A stretch of 64,000 bases of DNA, taken from Flammeovirgaceae bacterium UBA7330. GTDB lineage: Bacteria; Bacteroidota; Bacteroidia; Cytophagales; Cyclobacteriaceae. This document shows positions 45,173 to 53,974 of this stretch, in pieces. Each line of letters opens with the position of its first letter. Positions within the stretch are counted from its first letter, which is position 1. The DNA is taken from assembly GCA_002471275.1 (NCBI GenBank), contig DKPQ01000012.1, positions 62,001 through 126,000 of the forward strand, given 5' to 3'. Below the pieces are notes generated by a model that had not been told where the DNA came from, searched no databases, and saw only the letters and a program-made list of their open reading frames with translations. The translations under genes and the position numbers were made by a program.

Positions 45173-45958
45173 ATGAACAGGCAACTTACTTATTTTTTGA
45201 CCCTTTTGATGATTCCGCTCCTAAGCTTTTCCCAAAGCCAGTTTCCCTGGCCTGAAGGCAAAAAGATGGCCATCAGCCTGACCTGGGACGATGGCCGGAG
45301 TAGCCAGGTGGAAGTCGGTACCCCGATACTCGATCGATATGGCATCAGAGCTACCTTCTATGTAGTGCCATCGGCATTAGAACGATCCCTGGAAGGTTGG
45401 AAGCAGGCGGTAGCCAATCGACACGAGATCGGTAACCACTCGATGACCCATCCTTGCTCAGGTAATTTTTTGTGGGCAAGGGAAAAAGCCCTCGAAGAGA
45501 TGGACCTGGTAGATATCGATGAACAACTTGATAACGCCAATGCAGAGATTAAAGAGTTGCTGGGGGTAGTGCCCACAGAATTTGCCTACCCATGTGGTCA
45601 GACTTTTGTGGGTCGCGGAGTCGAAACGCAGAGCTATGTGCCCGTTGTGGCCAGGCAGTTTGTATCTGGCAGGACCTGGCTGGATGAAGCACCCAATGAT
45701 CCCTCCTACTGTGACCTGGCTCAGCTCACAGGTGTGGAGATGGATGGCAAAAGTTTTAAGGAAATACTGGAATATATCGAGGTGGCCAGGAAGGACGGTT
45801 TGTGGCTTGTGCTGGCCGGTCATGATATTGGCAAAAAAGGCCGACAGACCACCGAGACAAAAATGCTGCACAAGCTGTTTAAATACCTGGAAGATCAGCC
45901 GGAGATCTGGGTGGCTCCCGTAGGAGAAATCTCTAAATATGTGGTGGAAAATAGGTAA
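45173..45958 (+). CDS. Secreted polysaccharide deacetylase (CE4/NodB-like)
   Basis: 261 codons with a signal peptide (LTLLMIPLLSFSQ). NodB motif 1 is SLTWDDG (catalytic and metal Asp), motif 2 is HEIGNHSMTHP (both metal His), followed by YGIRATFYV. The C-terminal motif has LVLAGHDIG, with a plausible leaving-group His. It removes N- or O-acetyl groups from a polysaccharide outside the cell. Only 3 bp separate it from the dehydrogenase gene upstream, so the two act on the same material or in the same condition. Confidence 0.9.
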   Translation: MNRQLTYFLTLLMIPLLSFSQSQFPWPEGKKMAISLTWDDGRSSQVEVGTPILDRYGIRATFYVVPSALERSLEGWKQAVANRHEIGNHSMTHPCSGNFLWAREKALEEMDLVDIDEQLDNANAEIKELLGVVPTEFAYPCGQTFVGRGVETQSYVPVVARQFVSGRTWLDEAPNDPSYCDLAQLTGVEMDGKSFKEILEYIEVARKDGLWLVLAGHDIGKKGRQTTETKMLHKLFKYLEDQPEIWVAPVGEISKYVVENR

Positions 45959-46023
45959 TCCAGTGTTGATTTACAGGGGTAAAATGGCAAGTCCATATCA
46001 CCGTTTTATAACAATCAGGTAAA

Positions 46024-46043
46024 AACTACCGTAAAAGGTAGTT
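46024..46043. other. Hairpin AACTACC-GTAAAA-GGTAGTT in a leader region
   Basis: A perfect 7-bp stem lies 15 bp before the start codon of the gene at 46059. There is no T-run. It could shape the 5' end of the mRNA or end the upstream operon. Low weight. Confidence 0.35.
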
Positions 46044-46058
46044 AACCCAAACTATCCC

Positions 46059-47078
46059 ATGATGAAATTATACTCTTTAAACTACACCCTCCTATCCGTT
46101 TTTACCCTCTGCACCCTCTTTTTGAGCTGTAGCGACGAACCAGAACCCAGACTCCCGGACCTTAGAGTTTACCTTGATAAATTTGAAGAGGAAGCAGCTA
46201 ATAGGGGATATATTTTTGATTTAGCCGCCGTGGAAGCTGAATATGTAGATGAAATTCAGTTTGGAGAGGTGAAATATTGCGGATACGGCTATACAAACTA
46301 TGAGGGATTGGGATATCGGAAAATTGAAATCGCTAGAGATGTCAACTGTCAATGGGTCGATCTTGGCTTACTACAACAGGAAGCCTACATTTTTCAATTA
46401 ATAGGTCGTGCTTTTCTTGGACGAGCAAATGATAATACCGAATTGTGTGATGGACAACCCATGTCCATTATGACGAACAATTTACTCGACTTATTCCAGG
46501 CATATGAAAAGCCTGAGATGAGGAATTACTACATCACCGAACTTCTTGACCAATCATTTGGTAGTGAATGTGTTGATTGGGAATCAGGCTGGGCCAATGA
46601 TACCGCTTACTATCAATACCATCCCCACGAATACTGGACTTTTGAGGACCATGACGGGGATTTTATTGGTTTAAGAGAAGGTGATGAAGTGCTTTCAATT
46701 GAATTAGCACCCGGCAGAACCGCGAGTGATGGCGGAAAGTGGTTCAAGACCATATATCCCAACCTTCCTGAATGCGCTGAAGTGACTTTCAAGGTTACAT
46801 TGAATTCTGAAGGATTGACAGGTACAGGTGCAGCAGTATCTTTAAGGGTATTCGAAAGAGATCCCATGACAGAATTTGGTGCGCCAGATTCGTACAATGA
46901 AACCCTTTATGTCACGACAACAGACAATCCTGTATCAGGTCAACTGGTAAATCATACGGAGGAGTTGACTATCCCCTGTCTTTCCAGAAAAACTTGGTTT
47001 ATTGTCTTATTTGTCAGGCTATTACCAGGAACGGAGGGTAAAATAAGTTACTCAGATATACGATTGGTCGTCAACTAA
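46059..47078 (+). CDS. Lipoprotein with a degenerate metallopeptidase-like domain
   Basis: 339 codons with lipobox TLFLSC. The N-terminal half resembles the zinc-metallopeptidase lipoproteins of Bacteroidota: CGYGYTN, then a strand RKIEIARDVNCQW, then the helix that normally holds HELGHxxLGRxH and a following SIM. Here the helix reads FQLIGRAFLGRANDN (about residues 112-126), with SIM at 136-138. All three zinc ligands are therefore missing (His to Gln, His to Arg, and no third His). The C-terminal half (about 170-339) is a beta domain that may bind carbohydrate or protein. The loss of ligands is what I see; the family link is inference. The next gene has an intact HExxH. Confidence 0.6.
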   Translation: MMKLYSLNYTLLSVFTLCTLFLSCSDEPEPRLPDLRVYLDKFEEEAANRGYIFDLAAVEAEYVDEIQFGEVKYCGYGYTNYEGLGYRKIEIARDVNCQWVDLGLLQQEAYIFQLIGRAFLGRANDNTELCDGQPMSIMTNNLLDLFQAYEKPEMRNYYITELLDQSFGSECVDWESGWANDTAYYQYHPHEYWTFEDHDGDFIGLREGDEVLSIELAPGRTASDGGKWFKTIYPNLPECAEVTFKVTLNSEGLTGTGAAVSLRVFERDPMTEFGAPDSYNETLYVTTTDNPVSGQLVNHTEELTIPCLSRKTWFIVLFVRLLPGTEGKISYSDIRLVVN

Positions 47079-47089
47079 TCTGATCTTCT

Positions 47090-47857
47090 ATGGTCAATAT
47101 CAAGTTCACGCTTATATTCCTTTTAGGTCTCTTAACAGTATCCTGCAATAAAGAAGAGGAGAAACCTGTAATACCTCCTTTTGCTAAAGGAACCATATTT
47201 ATGGACCCGGATATCATTACAGAAGAAGATAAGACAACATTTGCTAGTCTTTCTTATGCCGGGCAAGGTAAACGCACCATGTACGATCACAGGGTGGATA
47301 AATCGCTTACTTTATCACCCTATCTATTCAATTCCTTTTACGAAGATGGTTTGTCTTTTGAAATTCAAATTAATCCTGAATTTAAAGACTCCGTTAAAGC
47401 TAAAGAAATCGCATTAAAATATGCTGAGATAATTGGTCGTCTACCCACTGATTTACGCATTGACCTTGAAACTATAACAATTCATGATGGTGTTGAATAC
47501 TTTAGAGGCGGGTATAAAGGTATTTGGATATATGCTGGTCAATCATCATACTATGAAAGTGATGGAATATTAGAAGAAGTATTTGTTCATGAAGGCTCTC
47601 ATGTCTCTCTCGATCAAAAATATGCACCTTCCCGGGAGTGGGTCAATGCTCAGGAATTAGACGGTAATTTTATTTCTCATTATGCCCGTGATTTCTTCAG
47701 GAGGGAAGATATGGCTGAATCATTTTTAGCATATATGGCGCTCAGGTATCGTTCTGATAGAATTGCACAATCATCAAAGGATAAAATTTTGGAAACTATA
47801 CCCAATCGAATACAATTTTTTGATGATTTGAATCTTAATATGTATCCAATTGAATAA
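47090..47857 (+). CDS. Lipoprotein zinc-metallopeptidase-like protein (HEGSH)
   Basis: 255 codons with lipobox GLLTVSC. The active-site helix EEVFVHEGSHVSLDQ has HExxH at residues 167-171, and EDMAESFLAYMALRY about 40 residues later offers the third, Glu, ligand of a gluzincin-type site. Before it lies KGIWIYAGQ. The substrate is unknown. It starts 12 bp after the degenerate metallopeptidase-like gene, so the two are co-expressed. Codon use in 46059-47857 looks more AT-rich than in the neighbouring dehydrogenase operon, which may hint at transfer. Confidence 0.75.
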   Translation: MVNIKFTLIFLLGLLTVSCNKEEEKPVIPPFAKGTIFMDPDIITEEDKTTFASLSYAGQGKRTMYDHRVDKSLTLSPYLFNSFYEDGLSFEIQINPEFKDSVKAKEIALKYAEIIGRLPTDLRIDLETITIHDGVEYFRGGYKGIWIYAGQSSYYESDGILEEVFVHEGSHVSLDQKYAPSREWVNAQELDGNFISHYARDFFRREDMAESFLAYMALRYRSDRIAQSSKDKILETIPNRIQFFDDLNLNMYPIE

Positions 47858-47874
47858 AACTTTCTTTTCCACTG

Positions 47875-48009
47875 GACTCCATTTTGACAAAGGAATCAAC
47901 AGATCATTTTTATACTTCCGATGAGACGGGTGAATTTATCATCTGTGCCGAAGGTATTGGGGTAGATGGTGAGGTTTTTTCAGGGAAGGCTGTATTTGAG
48001 GTGAGGTAA
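47875..48009 (+). pseudogene. C-terminal remnant of a beta-sandwich envelope protein
   Basis: A 45-codon open stretch in one frame without a start: DSILTKESTDHFYTSDETG, then EFIICAEGIGVDGEVFSGKA and FEVR before TAA. The ending looks like the last strands of an Ig-like domain of Bacteroidota surface proteins. It is probably a relic, next to an orphan antitoxin. Nothing else is seen in 47858-48062. Confidence 0.35.
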
Positions 48010-48062
48010 TTCACCTTATTAGATATTAGCTCTTATAGAATACCGAACTTCAAGTGACAACT

Positions 48063-48296
48063 TTAGAAATTAAATCGTCTTGTGATTTCTTCTTTCACAG
48101 ATTGATGGCTAACATATTTTCCTTTTTCTAGCTGATTTAGTCCCTCATCAATTGATGCCTGATCCTCAACACTTAATTCATCCCAAAAATCTTCATCATC
48201 CTTAATACCAAGAATCGACTTCACAGCCTGCAATTGCTTTTCATCATCACTATTGATGATTTTAGAGATTATTTTGTATTTTATTGTACTATCCAC
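48063..48296 (-). CDS. Orphan antitoxin-like protein (addiction-module component family)
   Basis: 77 codons from a GTG start. The C-terminal part ELSVEDQASIDEGLNQLEKGKYVSHQSVKEEITRRF is the typical tail of small antitoxins that pair with RelE/ParE toxins (a LS-x-x-Q-x-x-I-x-x-G-L helix followed by H-x-x-V-x-x-x). No toxin follows in the 205 bp before the next gene end, and no RelE/ParE motif is seen on either side. So the toxin has been lost, or the protein works alone. Confidence 0.6.
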   Translation of the reverse strand: MDSTIKYKIISKIINSDDEKQLQAVKSILGIKDDEDFWDELSVEDQASIDEGLNQLEKGKYVSHQSVKEEITRRFNF

Positions 48297-48406
48297 CCGA
48301 TGCTTATTGTTACATAAAAAATTAATCTCTTTTGTTCACATTTTACTCACCAGGTACCTTGATGTGATATCAGCACAAATCTAAAAGCATACATCACTCA
48401 ATAAAC

Positions 48407-49717
48407 TCACTGCACCCACCACTGCTCAATCTTAGCGGTTAGCTCTTTTACCTTACCGGCCTCGGTTGCTGCCAGATTGTTTTCCTCATGAGGATCAGTT
48501 ACTATATTGAATAGCTCGATTTCATCCTCCGGTTGATTGGCCGGGTCAGGAAGGATCAACTTGTAAGGCAGATCAATGGCCATACGGTGATAGATGCTCG
48601 AATCCAGTGAAGAAAAATCGTGGGCAAAGTTCTCGGCAAAGACCATGTCACGACCTGCCAGTGCCTGCTTGTCCAACACGTTGATCCCCTGCATATCAGC
48701 GGTCGGCTCGATCTCATTAATTCCCAGAATGGTCGTAGCAATATCGATGGCGCTCACGGCATCTGTTGTATTCATCTCAGGTGCTATCTTTCCCTTCCAA
48801 CGGAACATAATAGGCGTCCGGATACCCATCTCGTAGGGCTCTCGTTTCGAACGGGGAGCATACCGGTTCACCTTGTCAGGATCCTGTATCCATCCATTAT
48901 CGGTTACATATACAAACAAGGTATTTTCCGAGAGTCCTCGCCGCTCAATATCATCCATCAGCTGTCCACAGGTGATGTCAAACCACTCACACATTGCCCA
49001 ATACCTGGCCACGGCCTCAGAGGGTGTTTTATCTATGTATTTTTCCAGAAGGCTATCCGGTGGGGTGTGAGGGGCATGAGGTAAAAAAGGTGCATACCAG
49101 ACAAAGAAGGGTTTTTCACTGGTTTGTGCCTCGTCAATGAAATCGTAAACGGTTTGCAGTCCTTCTCTACCAATTTTCAATCCTTCATCACCATGACGTC
49201 CACCTCGGGTAGGATCACCATGTGTCATACCATCATCAAAACCACCTGTGCCATAGTGCCCAAGCCACCACTTTCCAGTTTGGAGGGATACATAGCCCTT
49301 CTGTTTAAGAAGATCCGGAATAGTGGCCAGTTCTTCAAATTGCTTTTCATACTCGGTGTATAAATTCTTTCGCTGCTGCAACCATTGCTCTCTGTATCGC
49401 GGGCCTTCCGTTTTAAAAACAGGATCATTTCCCAGGATTCCATGCTGGTGTGGAAACAGGCCTGTGATCATTGAAGCCAGCGACGGACTACAAAGAGGTG
49501 CAGTAGCATAGCCATAGGTAAACGTCAATCCTTCACTGGCCAACTGGTCAATTCGTGGTGTCTGAATGGTTTCATGCCCCATAAAGCTGTAATCGGTCCA
49601 GCTTTGATCATCAGAGATCAGTAAAATGATATTCGGAGGAGTCTGTTGTTCTGGTTTCGTGCTACAAGCAGCTGTTACAAGTAGTATTGCTACGAAAGAG
49701 GTTGGATTAATTTTCAT
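48407..49717 (-). CDS. Sulfatase (family S1) lipoprotein with atypical CSPSL signature
   Basis: 436 codons with lipobox LLVTAAC. Metal-binding pieces are normal: SDDQSW (Asp pair at 36-37), TGKWWLGH and VYVTDNGW. The formylglycine site is at Cys76 in APLCSPSLASMITG; the usual C-x-P-x-R has Leu in place of Arg at residue 80, while the following TG is kept. The Arg helps to bind the modified residue, so either this subfamily works without it or the enzyme is altered. It removes sulfate from glycans outside the cytoplasm. No sulfatase-maturing enzyme is in the window. Confidence 0.88.
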   Translation of the reverse strand: MKINPTSFVAILLVTAACSTKPEQQTPPNIILLISDDQSWTDYSFMGHETIQTPRIDQLASEGLTFTYGYATAPLCSPSLASMITGLFPHQHGILGNDPVFKTEGPRYREQWLQQRKNLYTEYEKQFEELATIPDLLKQKGYVSLQTGKWWLGHYGTGGFDDGMTHGDPTRGGRHGDEGLKIGREGLQTVYDFIDEAQTSEKPFFVWYAPFLPHAPHTPPDSLLEKYIDKTPSEAVARYWAMCEWFDITCGQLMDDIERRGLSENTLFVYVTDNGWIQDPDKVNRYAPRSKREPYEMGIRTPIMFRWKGKIAPEMNTTDAVSAIDIATTILGINEIEPTADMQGINVLDKQALAGRDMVFAENFAHDFSSLDSSIYHRMAIDLPYKLILPDPANQPEDEIELFNIVTDPHEENNLAATEAGKVKELTAKIEQWWVQ

Positions 49718-49799
49718 TTGACTAAAATAGCGGTTGGAATGAATTCAACCCTCATGCAATGTCCCGATTCAATATGTGCTGAATATATGGTTTGCTTCT

Positions 49800-51074
49800 T
49801 CAAGAGTCCCTGGAGACCGGGATACTAAACCAAAACCTGCTTCCTTTTCCTAATTCACTTTCCACACCTATCTCACCTCCATTTAGTGTCACAAAATCTT
49901 TGCTGATGAGCAACCCCAGGCCTGAACCTTTTTCGTTGGAAGTACCCGGAACAGAAGCATAACCCTTGTGATTATGAAACAGTTTATTTCTGTGTTCCGC
50001 TGTCAACCCAACGCCAAAATCCTGAATACTTGTACTGATGTAATCCTTGTTGATTTCTGTTTCGATTTCAATTTTCCCATTGTCATGCGAGTATTTAATT
50101 GCATTACTCACTAAATTTCTAACTACAGTACTAATCATGCTTCGATCAGCATTGACATCCGCTTTGTTATGGCAATTATTGATGATCTCAATTTGCTTTT
50201 GGCGAGACATAATATTGAGCAGATCGATATTCTCCTGAATACATTCATGCAGGTTAAATATCTCCTTCCTTACCATCGTTTCATCTTGTCTCACAACAGA
50301 CCATCTGGTTAGATTCTCAATCAAATTACTGGCCTTTGTACTGGTATCTTTAAGCATATCCAGCACTTCGGGAGTAATGGGCAAGGTTTTACGCTGAATT
50401 TCATTTGCGATCATGGAAATATTGCCTATTGGATTTTTCAGATCATGTGAGATCAAAGTAATAAGCTGGTCTTTCACTTTTAATGTCTCCTCTAGCTGAG
50501 CAGAGGTGTCAATAAGTTTTTCGGAAGATTGCAATCCCCTGTTGATTAGATAATTCACGATGAAAGCATAAGTAAAAACCGAAAAGAGGAACATGCAGAT
50601 AAATAATATACTTTCATTATCCAGGCTGGAGTGGGGAATGAATGAAATAGAGAAAACCTTTAATTCTACCAGGATCTTAATGACTGCTGATAATATCATG
50701 CTTAGATAAAAGATCACCATTTGATCCCGCCGTATTGAGATAAAGATGGCAGAAAACACAAATATCATGATCATTGTAAGGAAGGCAGCGAAAATGAGAT
50801 TTAGCGCAGCAAAACATCCTAAAATCGATACAATGATCGCCAGGTAGGATGCAGTCAATGGTCTTTTCTTATAGGCAAAATAAGTAGTTATATATAGCAA
50901 TGGAGCAGCAAAGCACAAGGTGTAAAAGAAAGCGGTGTTGGGGACAGGGTCCGTGATAATAAGGTACAGAAACTGGGATGTCGTAGTAATAGAGCCAATC
51001 ATTCCAAATACAAGAATGAATCTACATTTCAGGCTTTGGGAGTAGGGTATCACATTATTTTGATCAATAGACAT
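49800..51074 (-). CDS. Membrane sensor histidine kinase (orphan)
   Basis: 424 codons. Six membrane helices fill about residues 15-185 (an MHYT/7TM-like, loop-poor sensor). A short coiled segment leads to the HisKA domain with H-box ISHDLKNPIGN, then the HATPase with N-box NLVSNAIKYS, G1 DFGVGLT, and G2 GSGLGLLISKDF. All catalytic boxes are intact. There is no response regulator next to it, so its partner is encoded elsewhere. The lack of a periplasmic domain suggests that it senses the membrane or a small ligand within it. Confidence 0.9.
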   Translation of the reverse strand: MSIDQNNVIPYSQSLKCRFILVFGMIGSITTTSQFLYLIITDPVPNTAFFYTLCFAAPLLYITTYFAYKKRPLTASYLAIIVSILGCFAALNLIFAAFLTMIMIFVFSAIFISIRRDQMVIFYLSMILSAVIKILVELKVFSISFIPHSSLDNESILFICMFLFSVFTYAFIVNYLINRGLQSSEKLIDTSAQLEETLKVKDQLITLISHDLKNPIGNISMIANEIQRKTLPITPEVLDMLKDTSTKASNLIENLTRWSVVRQDETMVRKEIFNLHECIQENIDLLNIMSRQKQIEIINNCHNKADVNADRSMISTVVRNLVSNAIKYSHDNGKIEIETEINKDYISTSIQDFGVGLTAEHRNKLFHNHKGYASVPGTSNEKGSGLGLLISKDFVTLNGGEIGVESELGKGSRFWFSIPVSRDS

Positions 51075-51557
51075 CAGCTATTATTATCATGCCATGAAAG
51101 TAGGTATCCGAAACCTTCGTATTTCAGATTAATCATTCCCAATCAATTAAACCCGGATTTAAAGTAGCGAATTAATCATTTAATGCAATGTTTAATGGCT
51201 CTTTTTCGATGAGTACCTATACGACGGTGTTGATTACCATAAATTACCATATTGACAGAGGACTGCAGGCTGCAATAATATGTTGGATCTGCTACTTTTT
51301 GCCTATCATGAATCTGCAAGAAATGATGAATGCAGGTCATGAAAGTATTTTCAACCATCAATCAAAGCAAAAGCAGCATCGAATAGAGGAGTTATCCGTT
51401 GCACAGGGTCAGAAATAAATTCAAGAGCGTACGACTATTCCTCAATCATAGGGAAAACAACTTATTAACCCCTCACAGGTATTTATCCCCGGTCATGTAA
51501 AGCGTTTCATCAACCCGTGAACATTCCCTAATTTTGGGCAAAATCTCAATATCTGCT
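51075..51557. other. Gene-poor gap between histidine kinase and DUF885 gene
   Basis: 483 bp without a convincing gene. A 76-codon open frame (51188-51418) exists but is Met/Ile/Gln-rich, has no domain signature and no operon context, so I do not call it. The right end holds the promoter-like site at 51505-51536. Confidence 0.5.
51505..51536 (+). promoter_or_regulatory. Candidate Bacteroidota promoter of the DUF885 gene
   Basis: TTTC (51505-51508), 20 bases, then TAATTTTG (51529-51536), an exact TAnnTTTG, ending 21 bp before the ATG at 51558. Confidence 0.5.
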
Positions 51558-53330
51558 ATGAAAAGACTATTTTCTCTGGCTGTTCTCATAACCATCGTGG
51601 GATCATGCTCTACCGATAAAACTACTGCGCCCGCCATGACTTTTGATGAGATGCTTGATCAATATTATGAAGAGGGGTTGAAACTAAATCCACTCAATGC
51701 CACATTTGCTGGTGACCCTAGATACAACGACCTCTTCCCGGATTTTCTCTCGGATGAATATAATGAAGAGGTTAAAGCGTACAGCAACAAATACCTGGAG
51801 CTGATTACCCAATATGATGATACTCAGCTAACCGCTGACCAGTTGCTGAGCAAAGAGATTGTCCGGTGGGAATGTGAAATGACCCTTAAAGACATGGAGT
51901 TCAAAAAGGACCTGACTCCTATCGATCAGATGTGGTCGAATAACTTGATGATCGGGCAGTTGGCCAGTGGACAAAGTGCTCAGCCTTTTGAGACAGTAGA
52001 AGATTATGAAAAGTGGCTGAAACGAATCGATGGATACCTGGTATGGCTTAATTCTGCCAAGGAGAAAATGAAGGATGGGATTGAACAAAATTATGTACTT
52101 CCCAAATCCCTCATCGTGAAAGTCATTCCCCAACTGGAGGCTATGACAACCGAGGACCTGGAACAAAACCTGTTTTATAGTCCAGCTAAAAATTTCCCTG
52201 AGTCATTCACTGATAAGGAAAAAGAAGAATTGACAACCAAGTACAAAGAAATGGTTCTTGATAAGGTGGTACCAGCCTATAAAGACATTGCTGAATTTGT
52301 AAAGACTGACTACCTGGCTGCCGGACGGGAAAGCAGCGGATATGGTGTGATGCCAAACGGAGAGGCTTTCTATCAGCATCAGATCAAATTGTATACAACC
52401 ACCGACATGACGGCTGATCAGATCCATCAGTTGGGACTTGATGAGGTTGCCAGGATCTCCGCTGAAATGGAAAAAGTGAAGGCCCAGGTTGGCTATGAAG
52501 GTGACCTTGTTTCATTCTTCGACTATGTTCGAAACAACAAGGAGTTGATGCCCTTTACCAAACCAGAGCAGGTTATCGAATACTTTGATGGCATCCATGA
52601 GACAATGAAGCCTCACCTGGAGAAGCTATTTAACAACAAGCCTAAAACACCATTTGAGGTAAGAAGAACGGAAGCCTTCCGCGAAGCTTCAGCCAGTGCG
52701 GAGTACAATCCGGGATCGTTGGACGGCACAAGACCCGGCATCTTCTACACACCCATTCCCGATGTAGAAGAGTACAACATTTATGACAATGAGTCCCTAT
52801 TCCTACATGAAGCCATTCCCGGGCATCATTACCAAATATCACTGACCCAGGAAAACGAGAACCTGCCTATGTTCCGGAAAACACTCTGGTACAGTGGATA
52901 TGGTGAGGGTTGGGCACTATACACCGAGTCCTTAGGTAAAGAGCTTGGCTTATACACAGATCCTTACCAGTACTTTGGAATGCTGAGTGCGGAAATTCAT
53001 CGGGCTATCAGACTGGTGGTCGACACGGGGATCCACAGCAAAGGCTGGACCCGGGAAGAAGCGATCCAGTATTCAGTCGAGCATGAAGCAGAACCATATG
53101 ATGGCATTGTCAGGGAAATAGAACGCTACATGGCCAATCCCGGTCAGGCACTGTCCTACAAGATCGGTCAGTTAAAGATCCGCGAGCTCAGAAAGCGGGC
53201 TGAAGATCAATTAGGGGATAAATTTGACATCGCAGCATTTCATGATCAGGTACTAGAGACGGGCTGTATACCTTTGGCTCTACTCGAAACTAAAATTGAT
53301 CGTTGGATTGCCTCAGTTAAAAAATCATAG
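51558..53330 (+). CDS. DUF885 metallopeptidase-like lipoprotein
   Basis: Starting at 51558 (MKRLFSLAVLITIVGSC) gives a clean lipobox and 590 residues, the family's usual length; a TTG at 51534 lies inside the promoter-like site and is rejected. The zinc helix is LHEAIPGHHYQIS (HExxxxHH type of DUF885), followed about 35 residues later by EGWALYTESLGKELG with the distal Glu. The family is related to gluzincin peptidases and degrades peptides in the envelope. A GNAT gene begins immediately after its stop codon. Confidence 0.88.
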   Translation: MKRLFSLAVLITIVGSCSTDKTTAPAMTFDEMLDQYYEEGLKLNPLNATFAGDPRYNDLFPDFLSDEYNEEVKAYSNKYLELITQYDDTQLTADQLLSKEIVRWECEMTLKDMEFKKDLTPIDQMWSNNLMIGQLASGQSAQPFETVEDYEKWLKRIDGYLVWLNSAKEKMKDGIEQNYVLPKSLIVKVIPQLEAMTTEDLEQNLFYSPAKNFPESFTDKEKEELTTKYKEMVLDKVVPAYKDIAEFVKTDYLAAGRESSGYGVMPNGEAFYQHQIKLYTTTDMTADQIHQLGLDEVARISAEMEKVKAQVGYEGDLVSFFDYVRNNKELMPFTKPEQVIEYFDGIHETMKPHLEKLFNNKPKTPFEVRRTEAFREASASAEYNPGSLDGTRPGIFYTPIPDVEEYNIYDNESLFLHEAIPGHHYQISLTQENENLPMFRKTLWYSGYGEGWALYTESLGKELGLYTDPYQYFGMLSAEIHRAIRLVVDTGIHSKGWTREEAIQYSVEHEAEPYDGIVREIERYMANPGQALSYKIGQLKIRELRKRAEDQLGDKFDIAAFHDQVLETGCIPLALLETKIDRWIASVKKS

Positions 53331-53331
53331 T

Positions 53332-53823
53332 TTGGTAGAATTTAAAACTGTCCATAGTGACCAGCAAATAGAGTCGGTTGCTGCCCTGGCATATGAAATA
53401 TGGAATGAATACTTCACTCCGATGATCGGAGCAGACCAGGTCAGCTATATGCTGGAAAATCTCCAGTCATTTAATCCAATGAAAAAACAGATAACTGAAG
53501 GTTATGAGTATTTCCAAATCATGAGCGGCTCCTCACCAGTTGGATATATCTGCATCAAAGCAGGTGAGGATGGGCTATTCCTAAGCAAATTATACTTACT
53601 AAAGTCAGCTCGGGGAAGCGGCCTGGGAAAGCAGGCATTTCAGTTTGTACTGCAACAAGCCAGCGACAGATCGCTTGACAAGATCTGGCTCACCGTAAAC
53701 AAACACAATACGGATACCATCAAAGCCTATCAAAAGTGGGGATTTGAGATCGTGGGTGAGCCAGTGGCGGATATTGGCGGTGGCTTTGTGATGGATGATT
53801 ACAAGATGGAGAAGGTGGTCTGA
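53332..53823 (+). CDS. GNAT-family N-acetyltransferase
   Basis: The domain begins right at VEFKTVHSDQQIES, so the TTG at 53332, two bases after the stop of the DUF885 gene, is the best start; the frame upstream overlaps the previous gene and no ATG fits before residue 30. The acetyl-CoA pocket is ARGSGLGKQAFQFV (R-x-x-G-x-G/A motif A), then IWLTVNKHNTDTIKAYQKWGFEIVG (motif B). Full length, about 163 residues. The substrate is unknown. Translational coupling to a lipoprotein peptidase is notable but does not itself show a shared pathway. Confidence 0.83.
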   Translation: MVEFKTVHSDQQIESVAALAYEIWNEYFTPMIGADQVSYMLENLQSFNPMKKQITEGYEYFQIMSGSSPVGYICIKAGEDGLFLSKLYLLKSARGSGLGKQAFQFVLQQASDRSLDKIWLTVNKHNTDTIKAYQKWGFEIVGEPVADIGGGFVMDDYKMEKVV

Positions 53824-53833
53824 GGGCTGGGCT

Positions 53834-53963
53834 AGACTACAAAAGTTTTCTAGAGCCGCCAGACTACAAAAGTTTAAAAACCCTTTATCCAGAAAACAAT
53901 CTCAGCTTAATTTTTCAAGCTGAGATTTGTATTCATATCTGCAGATCTAAACTTTTGTAGTCT
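53834..53963. repeat. Inverted and direct repeats of AGACTACAAAAGTTT around a terminator
   Basis: AGACTACAAAAGTTT occurs at 53834-53848 and again at 53861-53875, and its reverse complement at 53949-53963. The last two extend to 16 bp and have similar GCC/GGC flanks. The terminator hairpin at 53898-53927 lies inside. The convergent genes on both sides end within 15 bp of the repeats. Confidence 0.8.
53898..53927. terminator. Bidirectional terminator between convergent genes
   Basis: AATCTCAGCTT and AAGCTGAGATT, 11-bp perfect arms with an 8-base T-rich loop. It lies between the GNAT gene and the minus-strand GH109 gene. Confidence 0.75.
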
Positions 53964-53974
53964 GCCGGGAGGGT

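Noticed and set aside
51188..51418. 76-codon open frame between the kinase and the DUF885 gene
   Set aside because: No domain, no signal peptide and no operon context; composition is like translated non-coding DNA.
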